In this document: positions 1-7,929 of the stretch, one piece after another
Position numbering within the stretch: the stretch's first letter is position 1
How the letters are laid out: each line of letters begins with the position of its first letter
Origin: an uncultured Bacteroidales bacterium
GTDB taxonomy: Bacteria; Bacteroidota; Bacteroidia; Bacteroidales; Bacteroidaceae
Direction: 5' to 3'
Length of the DNA: 34,738 bases
NCBI GenBank assembly: GCA_902800305.1
Contig: CADCDP010000035.1
Coordinates: 1-34,738 of the forward strand
Notes under the pieces: generated by a model
Databases searched by the model: none
Told to the model about the DNA's origin: nothing
The model's input: the letters and a program-made list of their open reading frames with translations, nothing else
Translations under genes and position numbers: made by a program

Positions 1-151
1 ATTTCGCAGAGTGCGCAGAGCTGTGCACAGGTCTCTGTGTCCTCTGCAAGCAGCAGGGCTGCTCTCTGTACACTCTCATATCCAATACGATATAAAAAAT
101 CTCTGTGACTCTGCGTTGAATGATAACATGCGAAACTTAAATTGACTTATT
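1..151. repeat. Spacer with degenerate 'CTCTGTG' repeat, end of a dispersed element
   Basis: No gene is seen before prfB. The stretch is rich in CTCTGTG / CTCTGCG words and ends with AACATGCGAAACTTAAA (about 129-145). This resembles the right end of the repeat at 27667-27970, where CTCTGTGTTGAA is likewise followed within about 25 bp by AACATCCGAAACTTGAA. I therefore read it as the right end of a second copy of that dispersed element, truncated by the window start. I see no clear TAnnTTTG promoter for prfB here. Confidence 0.45.
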
Positions 152-1264
152 ATGATTACAGCAGAACAACTGAAGGACATTAAGGACAGGACGGAGGCTT
201 TGCACCGCTATTTGCAGATTGAGAGTAAATTGATGGAAGTGGAGGAGGAGGAACTTCGCACTCAGGCTCCTGGCTTTTGGGATGACCAGAAGGCAGCGGA
301 GGCTCAGATGAAGAAGGTGAAGGACTTGAAACGGTGGATTGATGGCTACAATGAGGTGAAGGCGGCAACGGACGATACGGAGGTGGCTTTCGACTTCTAT
401 AAGGAGGAGATGAGCACCGAAGAGGAGGTGGATGAATATTATTCTCATGCGCTGAAGCTTATCGAGGATTTGGAACTGAAGAATATGTTGCGTGGCGAGG
501 CTGACGGCATGGATGCTGTGCTGAAGATTAATGCTGGTGCTGGCGGTACGGAGGCGCAGGATTGGGCGCAGATGTTGATGCGTATGTATCAGCGGTATGC
601 GGAGCAGCATGGTTATAAGGTGACAATCAGCAACTTCCAAGACGGAGAGGATGCGGGCATCAAGACGGTGACGATGGAGATTGTGGGCGACATGGCGTAT
701 GGTTACCTGAAGGGTGAGAATGGGGTGCATCGCTTGGTGCGTGTCAGTCCCTATAATGCTCAGGGCAAGCGCATGACCTCGTTTGCGAGTGTGTTTGTCA
801 CGCCGCTCGTCGATGACACGATTAACGTGGAGATTGAGCAGGCTCGGATTTCGTGGGACACGTTCCGAAGCAGTGGTGCTGGTGGACAGAACGTGAACAA
901 GGTGGAGTCGGGTGTGCGTCTGCGCTATCAGTATAAAGACCCTTACACGGGTGAGGAGGAGGAAATCCTCATTGAGAACACGGAAACGCGTGACCAGCCG
1001 AAGAACAAGGAGAATGCCCTGAGGCTGTTGCGCTCGATGCTCTACGACAAGGAGTTGCAGCATCGCATGGCAGAACAGGCGAAGGTGGAGGCTGGCAAGA
1101 AGAAGATAGAGTGGGGCAGCCAGATTCGCTCGTATGTGTTCGATGACCGCCGTGTGAAAGACCACCGCACGAACTACCAGACGAGCGATGTGGGCGGTGT
1201 GATGGACGGTAAGCTGGATGGGTTCATTAAGGCGTACTTGATGGAGTTCTCGGATGAGAGGTAA
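152..1264 (+). CDS. prfB: Peptide chain release factor 2 (RF2)
   Basis: Cytoplasmic class I release factor that reads UGA and UAA stop codons and triggers peptide release on the ribosome. The 370-aa length is normal. The peptidyl-transfer motif GGQ lies at residues 244-246 in the context SGAGGQNVNK. The stop-codon recognition tripeptide, SPF in the best studied RF2 proteins, reads SPY here (residues 199-201). In E. coli and many other bacteria prfB is read through a programmed +1 frameshift at an in-frame UGA near codon 26, right after 'RGYL'. Here the equivalent 'HRYLQIESK' is open in a single frame, so there is no frameshift control. First gene of a tight operon; the CYTH gene starts 12 bp downstream. 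Confidence 0.97.
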   Translation: MITAEQLKDIKDRTEALHRYLQIESKLMEVEEEELRTQAPGFWDDQKAAEAQMKKVKDLKRWIDGYNEVKAATDDTEVAFDFYKEEMSTEEEVDEYYSHALKLIEDLELKNMLRGEADGMDAVLKINAGAGGTEAQDWAQMLMRMYQRYAEQHGYKVTISNFQDGEDAGIKTVTMEIVGDMAYGYLKGENGVHRLVRVSPYNAQGKRMTSFASVFVTPLVDDTINVEIEQARISWDTFRSSGAGGQNVNKVESGVRLRYQYKDPYTGEEEEILIENTETRDQPKNKENALRLLRSMLYDKELQHRMAEQAKVEAGKKKIEWGSQIRSYVFDDRRVKDHRTNYQTSDVGGVMDGKLDGFIKAYLMEFSDER

Positions 1265-1276
1265 AACTTTACTTTT

Positions 1277-1795
1277 ATGTTACATCAAGAGATAGAACGT
1301 AAGTTTCTTGTGAAGGGCGAGTGGAAACCTTTTGCATATAGCAAGACGCACATTGAGCAGGGATATTTCGCGACGGAGCCAGGGAAGACAGTGCGGGTGC
1401 GCATTCGCGACGATAAGGGCTACTTGACCATCAAGGGGCCGTCGCAGAAGGATGGCTTTGCACGGTACGAGTTCGAGACAGAGGTTCCGTTGGAGGATGC
1501 CCGCAAGATGCTGGAATTGTGTATGCCAGGGCGCGTGAATAAAGACCGTTACCTCATCAAGAACGGCAAACACACGATAGAGGTAGATGAGTTTTTCGGT
1601 GAAAATGAGGGGTTGGTGATGGCAGAGATTGAGTTGGAGAGCGAGGATGAGCCTTACGAGAAGCCCGACTTCCTTGGTAAGGAGGTGACGGGTGATTATC
1701 ACTATTATAATAAGTATATGCTTCGCCGTCCCTATAAGTTGTGGAAGGAGGAAGTGGAGTTTGAACAATCGAACGACGCTACAGAACGGTTATGA
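1277..1795 (+). CDS. CYTH domain protein (triphosphate tunnel metalloenzyme family)
   Basis: 172-aa cytoplasmic protein of the CYTH superfamily. The diagnostic ExExK motif is at residues 5-9 (EIERK). It is followed by basic strands of the tunnel (TVRVRIRD, LTIKG) and acidic strands (EVDEF, AEIELES) that would bind metal ions. Small bacterial members usually hydrolyse inorganic tripolyphosphate; a few are adenylate cyclases. Which activity applies here cannot be told from sequence. It sits 12 bp after prfB, and its last codons overlap the start of the VanZ-like gene by 4 bp (ATGA), so translation is probably coupled. Confidence 0.88.
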   Translation: MLHQEIERKFLVKGEWKPFAYSKTHIEQGYFATEPGKTVRVRIRDDKGYLTIKGPSQKDGFARYEFETEVPLEDARKMLELCMPGRVNKDRYLIKNGKHTIEVDEFFGENEGLVMAEIELESEDEPYEKPDFLGKEVTGDYHYYNKYMLRRPYKLWKEEVEFEQSNDATERL

Positions 1796-2184
1796 AGTTG
1801 AAAGATTACATACTGACCACCATCGTTTCGGTGGTCATCGTCGTGTTAAGCACCATCCCCATCCCCGAAAATCCACCGTTGGGCGATGTGCCTCTCATCG
1901 ATAAGTGGGTACACATGGTGATGTATGGGGTTTTGAGCTTCGTGATGTGGACAGACAGAGCGGTTTTAGGCAAGCGACCCATCCCACGGAGCTATTGGTG
2001 GGCGATGTTGCTCTATCCCATTCTCCTTGGCGGTTTGATGGAACTGGTACAAGCCCATCTTACCACCTGCCGCTCGGGCGATTGGATTGACTTCGAGGCA
2101 GATGCTGTTGGAGCGTTGATTGCAACAGTAGGCCTTATCTATGTGGATAAAATATGGAGAGAGAAAATTTCGGCTCGAAAGTAG
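1792..2184 (+). CDS. VanZ-family small membrane protein
   Basis: 130-aa protein with hydrophobic segments near residues 7-22, 40-54, 70-84 and 105-121. The pattern DKWVHMVMYGVLSF followed by MELVQ and a DWIDFEADAVGAL block is typical of the VanZ-like family found in Bacteroidetes. Named after a teicoplanin-resistance accessory protein, but most members have no proven role; a cell-envelope function is the usual guess. The start overlaps the CYTH stop codon by 4 bp, and the last 31 bp overlap the symporter gene, so the three are co-transcribed. Confidence 0.78.
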   Translation: MKLKDYILTTIVSVVIVVLSTIPIPENPPLGDVPLIDKWVHMVMYGVLSFVMWTDRAVLGKRPIPRSYWWAMLLYPILLGGLMELVQAHLTTCRSGDWIDFEADAVGALIATVGLIYVDKIWREKISARK

Positions 2185-3530
2185 GAGCCATTCTCGCGGC
2201 TGCTGGTTCGGCAGTGGGATTGGGCAATGTGTGGCGTTTCCCTATTGAGACAGGACAAAATGGTGGTGCAGCGTTCATCATCATCTATGTGCTGTGTATC
2301 ATCGCGTTAGGTCTGCCCATCATGATTAGTGAGTTCCTCATTGGTCGCTACACCCATGCCAATACGGCTGGAGCGTTCCGTATCGTCTCCAACGGGTCGC
2401 CCTGGAAATGGGTGGGACGCTTAGGTGTCTTCACGGGCTGGTTCATCCTGTGTTATTACAGCGTGGTGGGAGCGTGGACCATGCACTACACGTTTCTTTC
2501 GGTGACAAACGCTTTCTATGAAGTGCCTGCGCAAGAGTACGGGAACATCTTTGAGCAGTTCGTATCCAACCCTTGGATACCGACATTGTGGCTGCTCGTG
2601 TTCATCGGAGTCATTCATTATGTCATCACCCGTGGGGTGCAGTCAGGCATTGAGAAGTCAGCCAAGCTGATGATGCCCACCCTGTTCGTCATCACCGTCT
2701 TTTTGGCCGTATGTTCCGTGATGCTCCCTGGTGCATCTGAAGGCATTCAGTTTCTTTTGAAACCCGATTGGAGCAAGGTGACCAGCGCGACGGTGCTGCA
2801 AGCCATGGGACAGGCGTTCTATTCCTTGAGCCTTGCCATGGGATGCCTCTGCACCTACGCCAGCTATTTTGACAAGAAGACCCCTTTGGCCAAGTCGGCC
2901 ATCAACGTGGCTTTTATCGACACCGTGATAGCCATCATGGCAGGTTTCATCATTTTCCCTTCAGTGTTCAACATCGGCATGAATCCCAACGAAGTGGGAG
3001 TAGGTGCTGGCCTCACGTTCATCTCGTTGCCCAATGTGTTTCAACAGGCATTAGGCGATGGCACGTTCTTAGCCGTCATCTTTTCCTCACTCTTCTACTT
3101 CCTGCTGTTCGTAGCGGCACTCACCAGCGCCATATCGCTACACGAAGTGGCAACAGCCTACGTGACCGAAGAGTTCGGCATGAGCCGCAAAAAAGGTGCC
3201 ACCATCGTCACGGCAGTTATCTTGGTGTTGGGAGTTCTCTGTTCCCTTTCCTTCGGTCCTTTGAGCCACATCACGCTCCTCGACCGCAACATCTTCTCCA
3301 TGTTCGACGACTTTTCAGGCATGGTGCTCCTGCCCATCGGCGGAATGCTCATCAGCATTTTCGCTGGTTGGGTGCTTGACCGCAAACTTTATCGCGACGA
3401 AATCAGCAACGGTGGCGACCTGAAGACCCCCTACTTCAAGCTCCTCGTCTTCTCCCTCCGCTACATCGCCCCCATTGCCATCAGCCTCGTGTTCCTCGAC
3501 CAGATAGGCCTGTTCAACATCTTCAAGTGA
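2154..3530 (+). CDS. Neurotransmitter:sodium symporter (NSS/SNF) family transporter
   Basis: 458-aa inner-membrane protein with about 11-12 hydrophobic helices. The TM1 signature GSAVGLGNVWRFP (residues 19-31) with the unwound Gly-rich centre and the following GQNGGAAF match sodium-coupled LeuT-fold transporters. Bacterial members usually import amino acids (LeuT, MhsT, tryptophan transporters); the substrate here cannot be read from sequence. The chosen start (ATGGAGAGAGAAAATTTCGG) lies inside the 3' end of the VanZ-like gene, a 31-bp overlap. The gene ends 7 bp from the convergent BspA-like gene with no obvious hairpin between them. Confidence 0.93.
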   Translation: MERENFGSKVGAILAAAGSAVGLGNVWRFPIETGQNGGAAFIIIYVLCIIALGLPIMISEFLIGRYTHANTAGAFRIVSNGSPWKWVGRLGVFTGWFILCYYSVVGAWTMHYTFLSVTNAFYEVPAQEYGNIFEQFVSNPWIPTLWLLVFIGVIHYVITRGVQSGIEKSAKLMMPTLFVITVFLAVCSVMLPGASEGIQFLLKPDWSKVTSATVLQAMGQAFYSLSLAMGCLCTYASYFDKKTPLAKSAINVAFIDTVIAIMAGFIIFPSVFNIGMNPNEVGVGAGLTFISLPNVFQQALGDGTFLAVIFSSLFYFLLFVAALTSAISLHEVATAYVTEEFGMSRKKGATIVTAVILVLGVLCSLSFGPLSHITLLDRNIFSMFDDFSGMVLLPIGGMLISIFAGWVLDRKLYRDEISNGGDLKTPYFKLLVFSLRYIAPIAISLVFLDQIGLFNIFK

Positions 3531-3537
3531 CACTCCC

Positions 3538-5205
3538 CTACTCCTTTCCCAAAATCATGTTCACGAGTTTGGTCACGTCGCTGATGTTCACGAGACCGTC
3601 ACCGTTCAAGTCACCCTCTAAATCCATTGGCCAAGAGAACGTCTCTGTCACCGTTTCCGAATTTTCGTGGTTGGGTGCTGTGGCATACACACTGACCGTG
3701 AGGCCGACCACCTCTGGCAGATTCAGCTCATTTTCCGTTAGTGTGCCGTCGAAATTCGCGGAACAATGCACTACATATTTAGCTCCTTCCGTCGCACAGT
3801 CAATTGTTAGTTTTCCGTTCGCAAGGGCGATGGTAGGAGTTTCACATCTGGGATTCGCTTCCACAATACCACCTTTAAACACATCGGTTGTCCACCCTTT
3901 GGCGATATAGGCATCTTTGGTTCCGTATGGGACTGTCAGAACACAATTGGAGAAAATGTCATAAAAAGCATACTTACCAAAAGTGAAAGGTTCTTCTATT
4001 TCAGAAACAACGGATGTCAGGCCACTACAGCCCTCGAACGCAGACCATCCGATGTTTGTAACGCTACTGGGGATGGTGATGGCGGTCAGGCCGCTACAGC
4101 CATAGAACGCATTGTCTTCGATGCTTGTCACGCTGTTGGGGATGGTGATGGAGGTCAAGCCGCTACAGCCTCTGAACGCATGGTTTCCGATGCTTGTCAC
4201 GCTGTTGGGAATGGTGATGGAGGTCAGGCCGCTACAGCCCTCGAACGCAGACAATCCGATGTTTGTAACGCTACTGGGGATGGTGATGGAGGTCAGGCCG
4301 CTACAGCCAGAGAACGCTTGGTTTCCGATGCTAGTCACGCTGTTGGGGATGGTGATGGAGGTTAGGCCGCTACAGCCATAGAACGCGCCTGCAATACCTA
4401 CTGTCCCTTCTTTCAGCGCGATGGTAGTGTTGGAGGGCATTGCACCCTTATATTTATAGGCCACATTGCCGGCATACACCAGTCCGTCAGGTTGATTGTT
4501 ATACCATGGAGTGCCCTCGAACACAGACCATCCGATGTTTGTAACGCTACTGGGGATGGTGATGGCGATCAGGCCGCTACAATTATAGAACGCACCAGGT
4601 CCAATGGTTGTCACGCTGTTGGGGATGGTGATGGAGGTCAGGCCGCTACACCCATAGAACGCCCTTTCTCCGATGCTTGTCACGCTGTTGGGAATGGTGA
4701 TGGCGGTCAAGCCGCTACAGCCAGAGAACGCATAGCCATCAATGCTTGTCACGCTGTTGGGAATGGTGATGGCGGTCAAGCCGCTACAGCCAGAGAACGC
4801 TCCGCCACCGATGCTGGTCACGCTGTTGGGAATGGTGAGGGAGGTCAGAGCGCTGCAGCCACTGAACGCATCGCCATCAATGCTTGTCACGCTGTTGGGG
4901 ATGGTGAGGGAGGTCAAGCCGCTACACCCATAGAACGCCCTTACTCCGATGCTTGTCACGCTGTTGGGAATGGTGATGGATGTCAGGCCGCTACACCCAT
5001 AGAACGCCATATCTCCGATGCTTGTCACGCTGTAAGTCACACCTTCGAATGTAAAAGATTCGGGAATGATAACCTCACCAGTATAAATGTTCCCTGCCAC
5101 TTTTGCAATTTGTAACTCGTTAACAATATTGTAACGGATGTCACCTATTTCGACATAATACGCTTTTGCATTGAGTGGCAGCAGCACTCCCAGTGCCGCT
5201 ATCAT
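3538..5205 (-). CDS. BspA-type leucine-rich repeat surface protein with dockerin-like C-terminus
   Basis: About 555 aa. The centre holds roughly thirteen 23-residue LRR_5/BspA repeats of the form '[20 protein letters not shown]', interrupted once by the common '[16 protein letters not shown]' insertion. The C-terminus ends in one dockerin-like calcium loop, [18 protein letters not shown]. BspA-like proteins are secreted or surface attached and often bind host proteins or other bacteria. The open frame starts at an internal Met, giving [15 protein letters not shown], a signal-peptide core without a basic N-terminus. A better start (ATG at 5228-5230) lies one base out of frame: removing one A from an AAAA run would give [15 protein letters not shown], a complete signal peptide. 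So the gene may be frameshifted, phase variable or mis-sequenced. Confidence 0.85.
   Translation of the reverse strand: MIAALGVLLPLNAKAYYVEIGDIRYNIVNELQIAKVAGNIYTGEVIIPESFTFEGVTYSVTSIGDMAFYGCSGLTSITIPNSVTSIGVRAFYGCSGLTSLTIPNSVTSIDGDAFSGCSALTSLTIPNSVTSIGGGAFSGCSGLTAITIPNSVTSIDGYAFSGCSGLTAITIPNSVTSIGERAFYGCSGLTSITIPNSVTTIGPGAFYNCSGLIAITIPSSVTNIGWSVFEGTPWYNNQPDGLVYAGNVAYKYKGAMPSNTTIALKEGTVGIAGAFYGCSGLTSITIPNSVTSIGNQAFSGCSGLTSITIPSSVTNIGLSAFEGCSGLTSITIPNSVTSIGNHAFRGCSGLTSITIPNSVTSIEDNAFYGCSGLTAITIPSSVTNIGWSAFEGCSGLTSVVSEIEEPFTFGKYAFYDIFSNCVLTVPYGTKDAYIAKGWTTDVFKGGIVEANPRCETPTIALANGKLTIDCATEGAKYVVHCSANFDGTLTENELNLPEVVGLTVSVYATAPNHENSETVTETFSWPMDLEGDLNGDGLVNISDVTKLVNMILGKE
4020..5035 (-). repeat. 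69-bp tandem coding repeats of the BspA-like gene
   Basis: The 23-residue repeats are encoded by 69-bp units that are very similar at DNA level; the word GTCACGCTGTTGGGGATGGT and close variants recur on the + strand through the region. Such identity favours unit gain or loss by slippage and recombination. The degenerate portion near 4380-4510 carries the longer insertion between repeats. Confidence 0.85.
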
Positions 5206-5368
5206 AAGTTTTAAGAGTTTCTGTTTTCATTGTTTTTTGACAATTACAGGTATATTAACTTCTTTTATAGTTTTGCCTTTGCAAACAGAATAGGAAATGT
5301 CTGCAAGTATTATTGCCTTGATTTCATCAGACAGTTTTATGTCCAACTCGTTTTTTTTTCATAAATTA

Positions 5369-5626
5369 TCAATTTACTCGGTTAATACTTTTTTCTGTCA
5401 AATCATCACACGCCAAAATGCACTCGTCACCTCGGAAGAGTTGTACTTTGGATGGGTATTTTTCTTCCAAGTCGGGATTCACCGCATGATACGCTCGAAT
5501 TAACATTGCTGCTAAATCCTTCAGAATCTCAGGATTAGTGTCTTTTGTCCGATTTTCAGGACTATCAGGATTTGTGTACTGATGAACCTCATCGCCATAG
5601 TTAAATTTCACAGTATATACTGTCAT
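5369..5626 (-). CDS. Hypothetical 85-aa protein
   Basis: Not recognised. It starts MTVYTVKFNYGDEVHQYTN and has balanced composition: an N-terminal strand-like part, a proline/asparagine turn, an amphipathic helix 'ILKDLAAMLIRAYHAV' and a further strand-rich tail. No signal peptide or membrane segment. A weak promoter-like TAACTTTA lies at 5670-5677 on the minus strand. The candidate structured RNA (5686-6152, same strand) ends about 60 bp upstream, so that RNA could also be its leader. Preferred over the 68-aa opposite-strand frame because of composition. Moderate confidence that it is translated. Confidence 0.5.
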   Translation of the reverse strand: MTVYTVKFNYGDEVHQYTNPDSPENRTKDTNPEILKDLAAMLIRAYHAVNPDLEEKYPSKVQLFRGDECILACDDLTEKSINRVN

Positions 5627-5685
5627 GGTTATTTAGGTCGCTTACTCGTCCAACTCCGACTTTCGGCATTAAAGTTAATAGATAT

Positions 5686-6152
5686 GAAAAGGGCGTGAGT
5701 TGCTGTTACTCTGCTAATCCCTGTTTCAGGCTCTGGTAAACCGCAATCATGAGATTAGCAACCAGTTAGCCCACGCCAGGGGATTATATACAACAATCAC
5801 CACACATTATATATAAGCACATACGTACCTATACAATAATAGCTTGGAAGTGATTAGTGGATAAATCACCCACGTGGACGTTCCGATTGCGTCATCTTCA
5901 TATAATGCTTCTAAATTTACCAGATTTAGGAATCTGAAGACCAACGTTCGTAAACGTCCTTTTTTGACGAAAGGCGGCTGACTGTCTGCACGAGGCACAA
6001 CCGCGATGCGTCAAACCCAAATGTAAAACATAACCCTGTCGCCTTGCATGGATGGACACCCTGCGACCACCGCCACACTCGTCCATCGGGCTACTGGATT
6101 TGGTCTCGTTCGGCATGTATTCGTCCTTGCGGACAGTAACACACCTCCCAAA
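5686..6152 (-). ncRNA. Candidate structured RNA of about 460 nt, family unknown
   Basis: No convincing protein. On the minus strand a promoter is followed by nested helices (plus-strand coordinates). The closing helix pairs 6135-6141 with 5704-5710 (7 Watson-Crick pairs), extended by 6142-6144/5695-5697 and 6147-6149/5691-5693. A GCAA tetraloop hairpin (6131-6134/6123-6126) stacks directly on it. Others: 6081-6087/6051-6057; a two-part stem 6009-6015/5963-5969 plus 5998-6004/5974-5980; 5953-5957/5944-5948; 5931-5936/5921-5926; 5864-5869/5850-5855; and an 11-bp helix 5751-5761/5711-5721 abutting the closing helix. The G-U pairs work only in minus-strand RNA; they would be C-A mismatches on the plus strand. 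A UUUU run follows the closing helix. I found no tmRNA, RNase P, SRP or riboswitch signature that I know. Confidence 0.6.
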
Positions 6153-6158
6153 ACATTG

Positions 6159-6190
6159 CAAATGTAGATAACTTATTCCTTATTTCCAAA
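6159..6190 (-). promoter_or_regulatory. Bacteroidetes-type promoter for the candidate RNA
   Basis: Reading the minus strand, a TTTG -33 box (6187-6190) is followed after exactly 20 bp by TACATTTG (6159-6166), matching the TAnnTTTG -7 consensus. Transcription should begin near 6150-6153, just before the GGGAGGTG that forms the 5' side of the closing helix. Confidence 0.7.
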
Positions 6191-6270
6191 CTTTTGGAAA
6201 GAAAAATAGGTGGTCAGCTTCAAAAGGATTGTTTGATGTAGGTCAATTTGACCATAAAGGCAACGGAGAC

Positions 6271-6689
6271 AAGGTCTAAATCATGCAAGGCTACGCTTCA
6301 TGATTGCACAAGGCTACGTTACATGATCGTGAAGGGCTACGCATCATGATCGTGCAAGGCTACGTAGCGTTGGCTTGAAGGTCTACGTGAGATTACCTTG
6401 CAGAGCTACATGAGGTAGTCATGTAGAGCTATGCAAGGTGCTCATGCAGAGTTACGTGGCATGGTCGAATAAGGCCACACGAAGTGGTCAAATAGGGTTA
6501 TGCGAGGTAGTCGAGCAGAGCTACGTGGCATGGTCGAATAGGGTTATACAAAATGGTCAAATAAGAATATGCAAGGTTGGATTGCAGGGCTACGTTGGGG
6601 TGTCATACAAGGCTATGTGTGGTTGCCTTGTAAGGCAATATGATTGAGGGTGTAGAGAGGCTACGCTTCGTAGTTGTCAAGGGCTAAAC
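6271..6689. repeat. Degenerate 23-bp tandem repeat array, about 17 units
   Basis: Units of exactly 23 bp begin at 6289, 6312, 6335, 6358 and so on to 6611. One 25-bp unit follows at 6634, then a 23-bp unit at 6659 and partial units at both ends. The best conserved positions are GGCTACG at the start and TGCAG or TGCAA at the end; the middle varies. 23 is not a multiple of three, so this is not a coding repeat, and the 69-aa plus-strand frame over it is a by-product. No alternating constant and variable blocks, so not CRISPR. It lies between the divergent promoters at 6159-6190 (-) and 6746-6753 (+). Confidence 0.85.
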
Positions 6690-6745
6690 AATGTACGAGG
6701 AGAAAAAAGACGGGAAAAGATGGTGGAGAAATGGGATAAAAGCAC

Positions 6746-6753
6746 TATCTTTG
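6746..6753 (+). promoter_or_regulatory. -7 box of the 335-aa gene
   Basis: TATCTTTG, an exact match to TAnnTTTG, 34 bp before the start codon at 6788. I see no strong TTTG -33 box at the usual spacing. The 23-bp array ends about 55 bp upstream. Confidence 0.6.
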
Positions 6754-6787
6754 TCACCAGAATGTTTTCACATTATTTATACAAGGT

Positions 6788-7795
6788 ATGCTAAAAGAAG
6801 ATATTTGGGCACAAACTTTTCCTTTCATCAGAATAAATGCACGCATGATTTTCACTGAATATGAAAACCATGAGATGTTCCGTATGATGCGCCCGTTGAT
6901 TCAGCTCATCCAAAAGGAGATGGAAAGATTCTTCCTTTCGGAGGAAGAGTTGTTTTATTGCTACACTTTTATCCTCGATGCAGTAAAGAAAGGAGAACCT
7001 CGAAAAGACTTTTTTCTGGGGAAGATTGATGGATTACTCTATAAAGCTTGCCGAGAGTTAGGAAGGGGAAGGAGGAATCATGAAGTTGTCCGACAAGCGA
7101 CAGACATGATTTGGATGGTGATGGCGGTTATTGGTTTGCCAGAGCATCTTTTGTCTGTACAAACAGACATGAAGCCGACACATGGACAATCATTGGGGAT
7201 TGGAATAGACCCTTTGGGCAAACTTCTCGTCCGCTTTGACAGAGAACAGAAAAGGTGGGAACTGAAAAAAATCAGCCAGGACTCCGAAATTTGGGACAAA
7301 GATTATTTTCCATATATACAATCATACATGAATAGCGACGAACATTTATCAGAGGAGATTGTCAATCTCATCAGTACAGGTAAAATGCCTCCTTTTTTGG
7401 CGAAGATGATTAGGACGGGGAGCATGGAACAGAACGACGGGCTGAAGCTGAACGTGGACAGGAAGAAGGCAGTAAAGGAGCTTTCGGCAAGTGAAGAAAA
7501 GGGGAATGAAGAGGAAGCTGACGAGGAAGGACAATTGACCAATCGGCAGCTGATTCTCTTGTTCACGACCCTCTTTGACTTGAGCATCGACAACAAGCTC
7601 AACCAAAATGCGCTGGCCAAGTTCATTGGCATGGTGAGTGGTAAATCAGCCCAATCGCTGCGTCAGTCCATCAGGAACGGCATCGATTTTGACAATCCAA
7701 AAACGAAAGAAGATGCAAAGCTTTTGGCATCACTTATCAGGCCTTTTTCTGACAAAATTGCACATAAATTAATCGAAAGTACCAAAGATGATTGA
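6788..7795 (+). CDS. Hypothetical 335-aa protein next to the 23-bp array
   Basis: Family not recognised. No signal peptide or membrane segments, so cytoplasmic. Residues 1-200 are mostly helical (MLKEDIWAQTFPFIRINAR; ELGRGRRNHEVVRQA). A highly charged linker 'SEEKGNEEEADEEG' lies near residues 235-255. The C-terminal part (about 255-335) is a compact helical region with 'NQNALAKFIGMVSGKSAQ' and 'SLRQSIRNG', which looks like a small DNA- or protein-binding domain; similar C-termini occur in other unnamed Bacteroidetes proteins. It has its own promoter and is followed by the promoter of the DUF5675-like gene. Its position beside the repeat array makes it a candidate array-binding protein, but that is speculation. 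Confidence 0.75.
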   Translation: MLKEDIWAQTFPFIRINARMIFTEYENHEMFRMMRPLIQLIQKEMERFFLSEEELFYCYTFILDAVKKGEPRKDFFLGKIDGLLYKACRELGRGRRNHEVVRQATDMIWMVMAVIGLPEHLLSVQTDMKPTHGQSLGIGIDPLGKLLVRFDREQKRWELKKISQDSEIWDKDYFPYIQSYMNSDEHLSEEIVNLISTGKMPPFLAKMIRTGSMEQNDGLKLNVDRKKAVKELSASEEKGNEEEADEEGQLTNRQLILLFTTLFDLSIDNKLNQNALAKFIGMVSGKSAQSLRQSIRNGIDFDNPKTKEDAKLLASLIRPFSDKIAHKLIESTKDD

Positions 7796-7849
7796 TTGTA
7801 GTCTCTATTGTAGCCCCCTGTAGTCCCTACACGCAGCGTTCTCCATATA

Positions 7850-7857
7850 TAACTTTG
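7850..7857 (+). promoter_or_regulatory. -7 box of the DUF5675/HU operon
   Basis: TAACTTTG matches TAnnTTTG, 72 bp before the chosen start at 7930. A short palindrome TGTAGTCCCTACA (7819-7831) lies just upstream and could be an operator; that part is a guess. Confidence 0.5.
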
Positions 7858-7929
7858 CACTCGAAATCAGTTCTCGCACTGGTTTTGGGTGCAAACTTTT
7901 TTTGCATCCAACTCTTAAAAAATAAAACA

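Noticed and set aside
200..240. Programmed frameshift in prfB
   Set aside because: The frame is open through the usual slip site; there is no in-frame TGA.
4112..5115. Plus-strand frames of 60-207 aa opposite the BspA-like gene
   Set aside because: Their repeats mirror the antisense of the 69-bp coding units; the minus-strand frame is the recognised family.
5297..5503. 68-aa plus-strand frame
   Set aside because: Overlaps the better-composed 85-aa minus-strand frame and has no promoter match.
5686..6152. tmRNA, RNase P RNA or SRP RNA
   Set aside because: I found no tRNA-like ends or tag peptide, no GAGGAAAGTCC-type RNase P core, and no SRP domain IV loop.
5898..6161. 87-aa minus-strand frame over the candidate RNA
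   Set aside because: Its start codon lies upstream of the predicted transcription start, its composition (Arg, Ser, Cys, Gly rich) is unlike its neighbours, and the same bases form nested helices. An internal Met start remains possible, so it is not fully excluded.
6438..6647. 69-aa plus-strand protein
   Set aside because: It is read across the 23-bp array, whose period shifts frame every unit; its repeated peptide pieces follow from the DNA repeat.
6271..6689. CRISPR array
   Set aside because: Units are contiguous and diverge along their whole length; there are no constant repeats separated by unique spacers, and no cas genes.
7792..7929. N-terminal extension of the DUF5675-like protein
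   Set aside because: The extension crosses the TAACTTTG promoter box and does not resemble the family.
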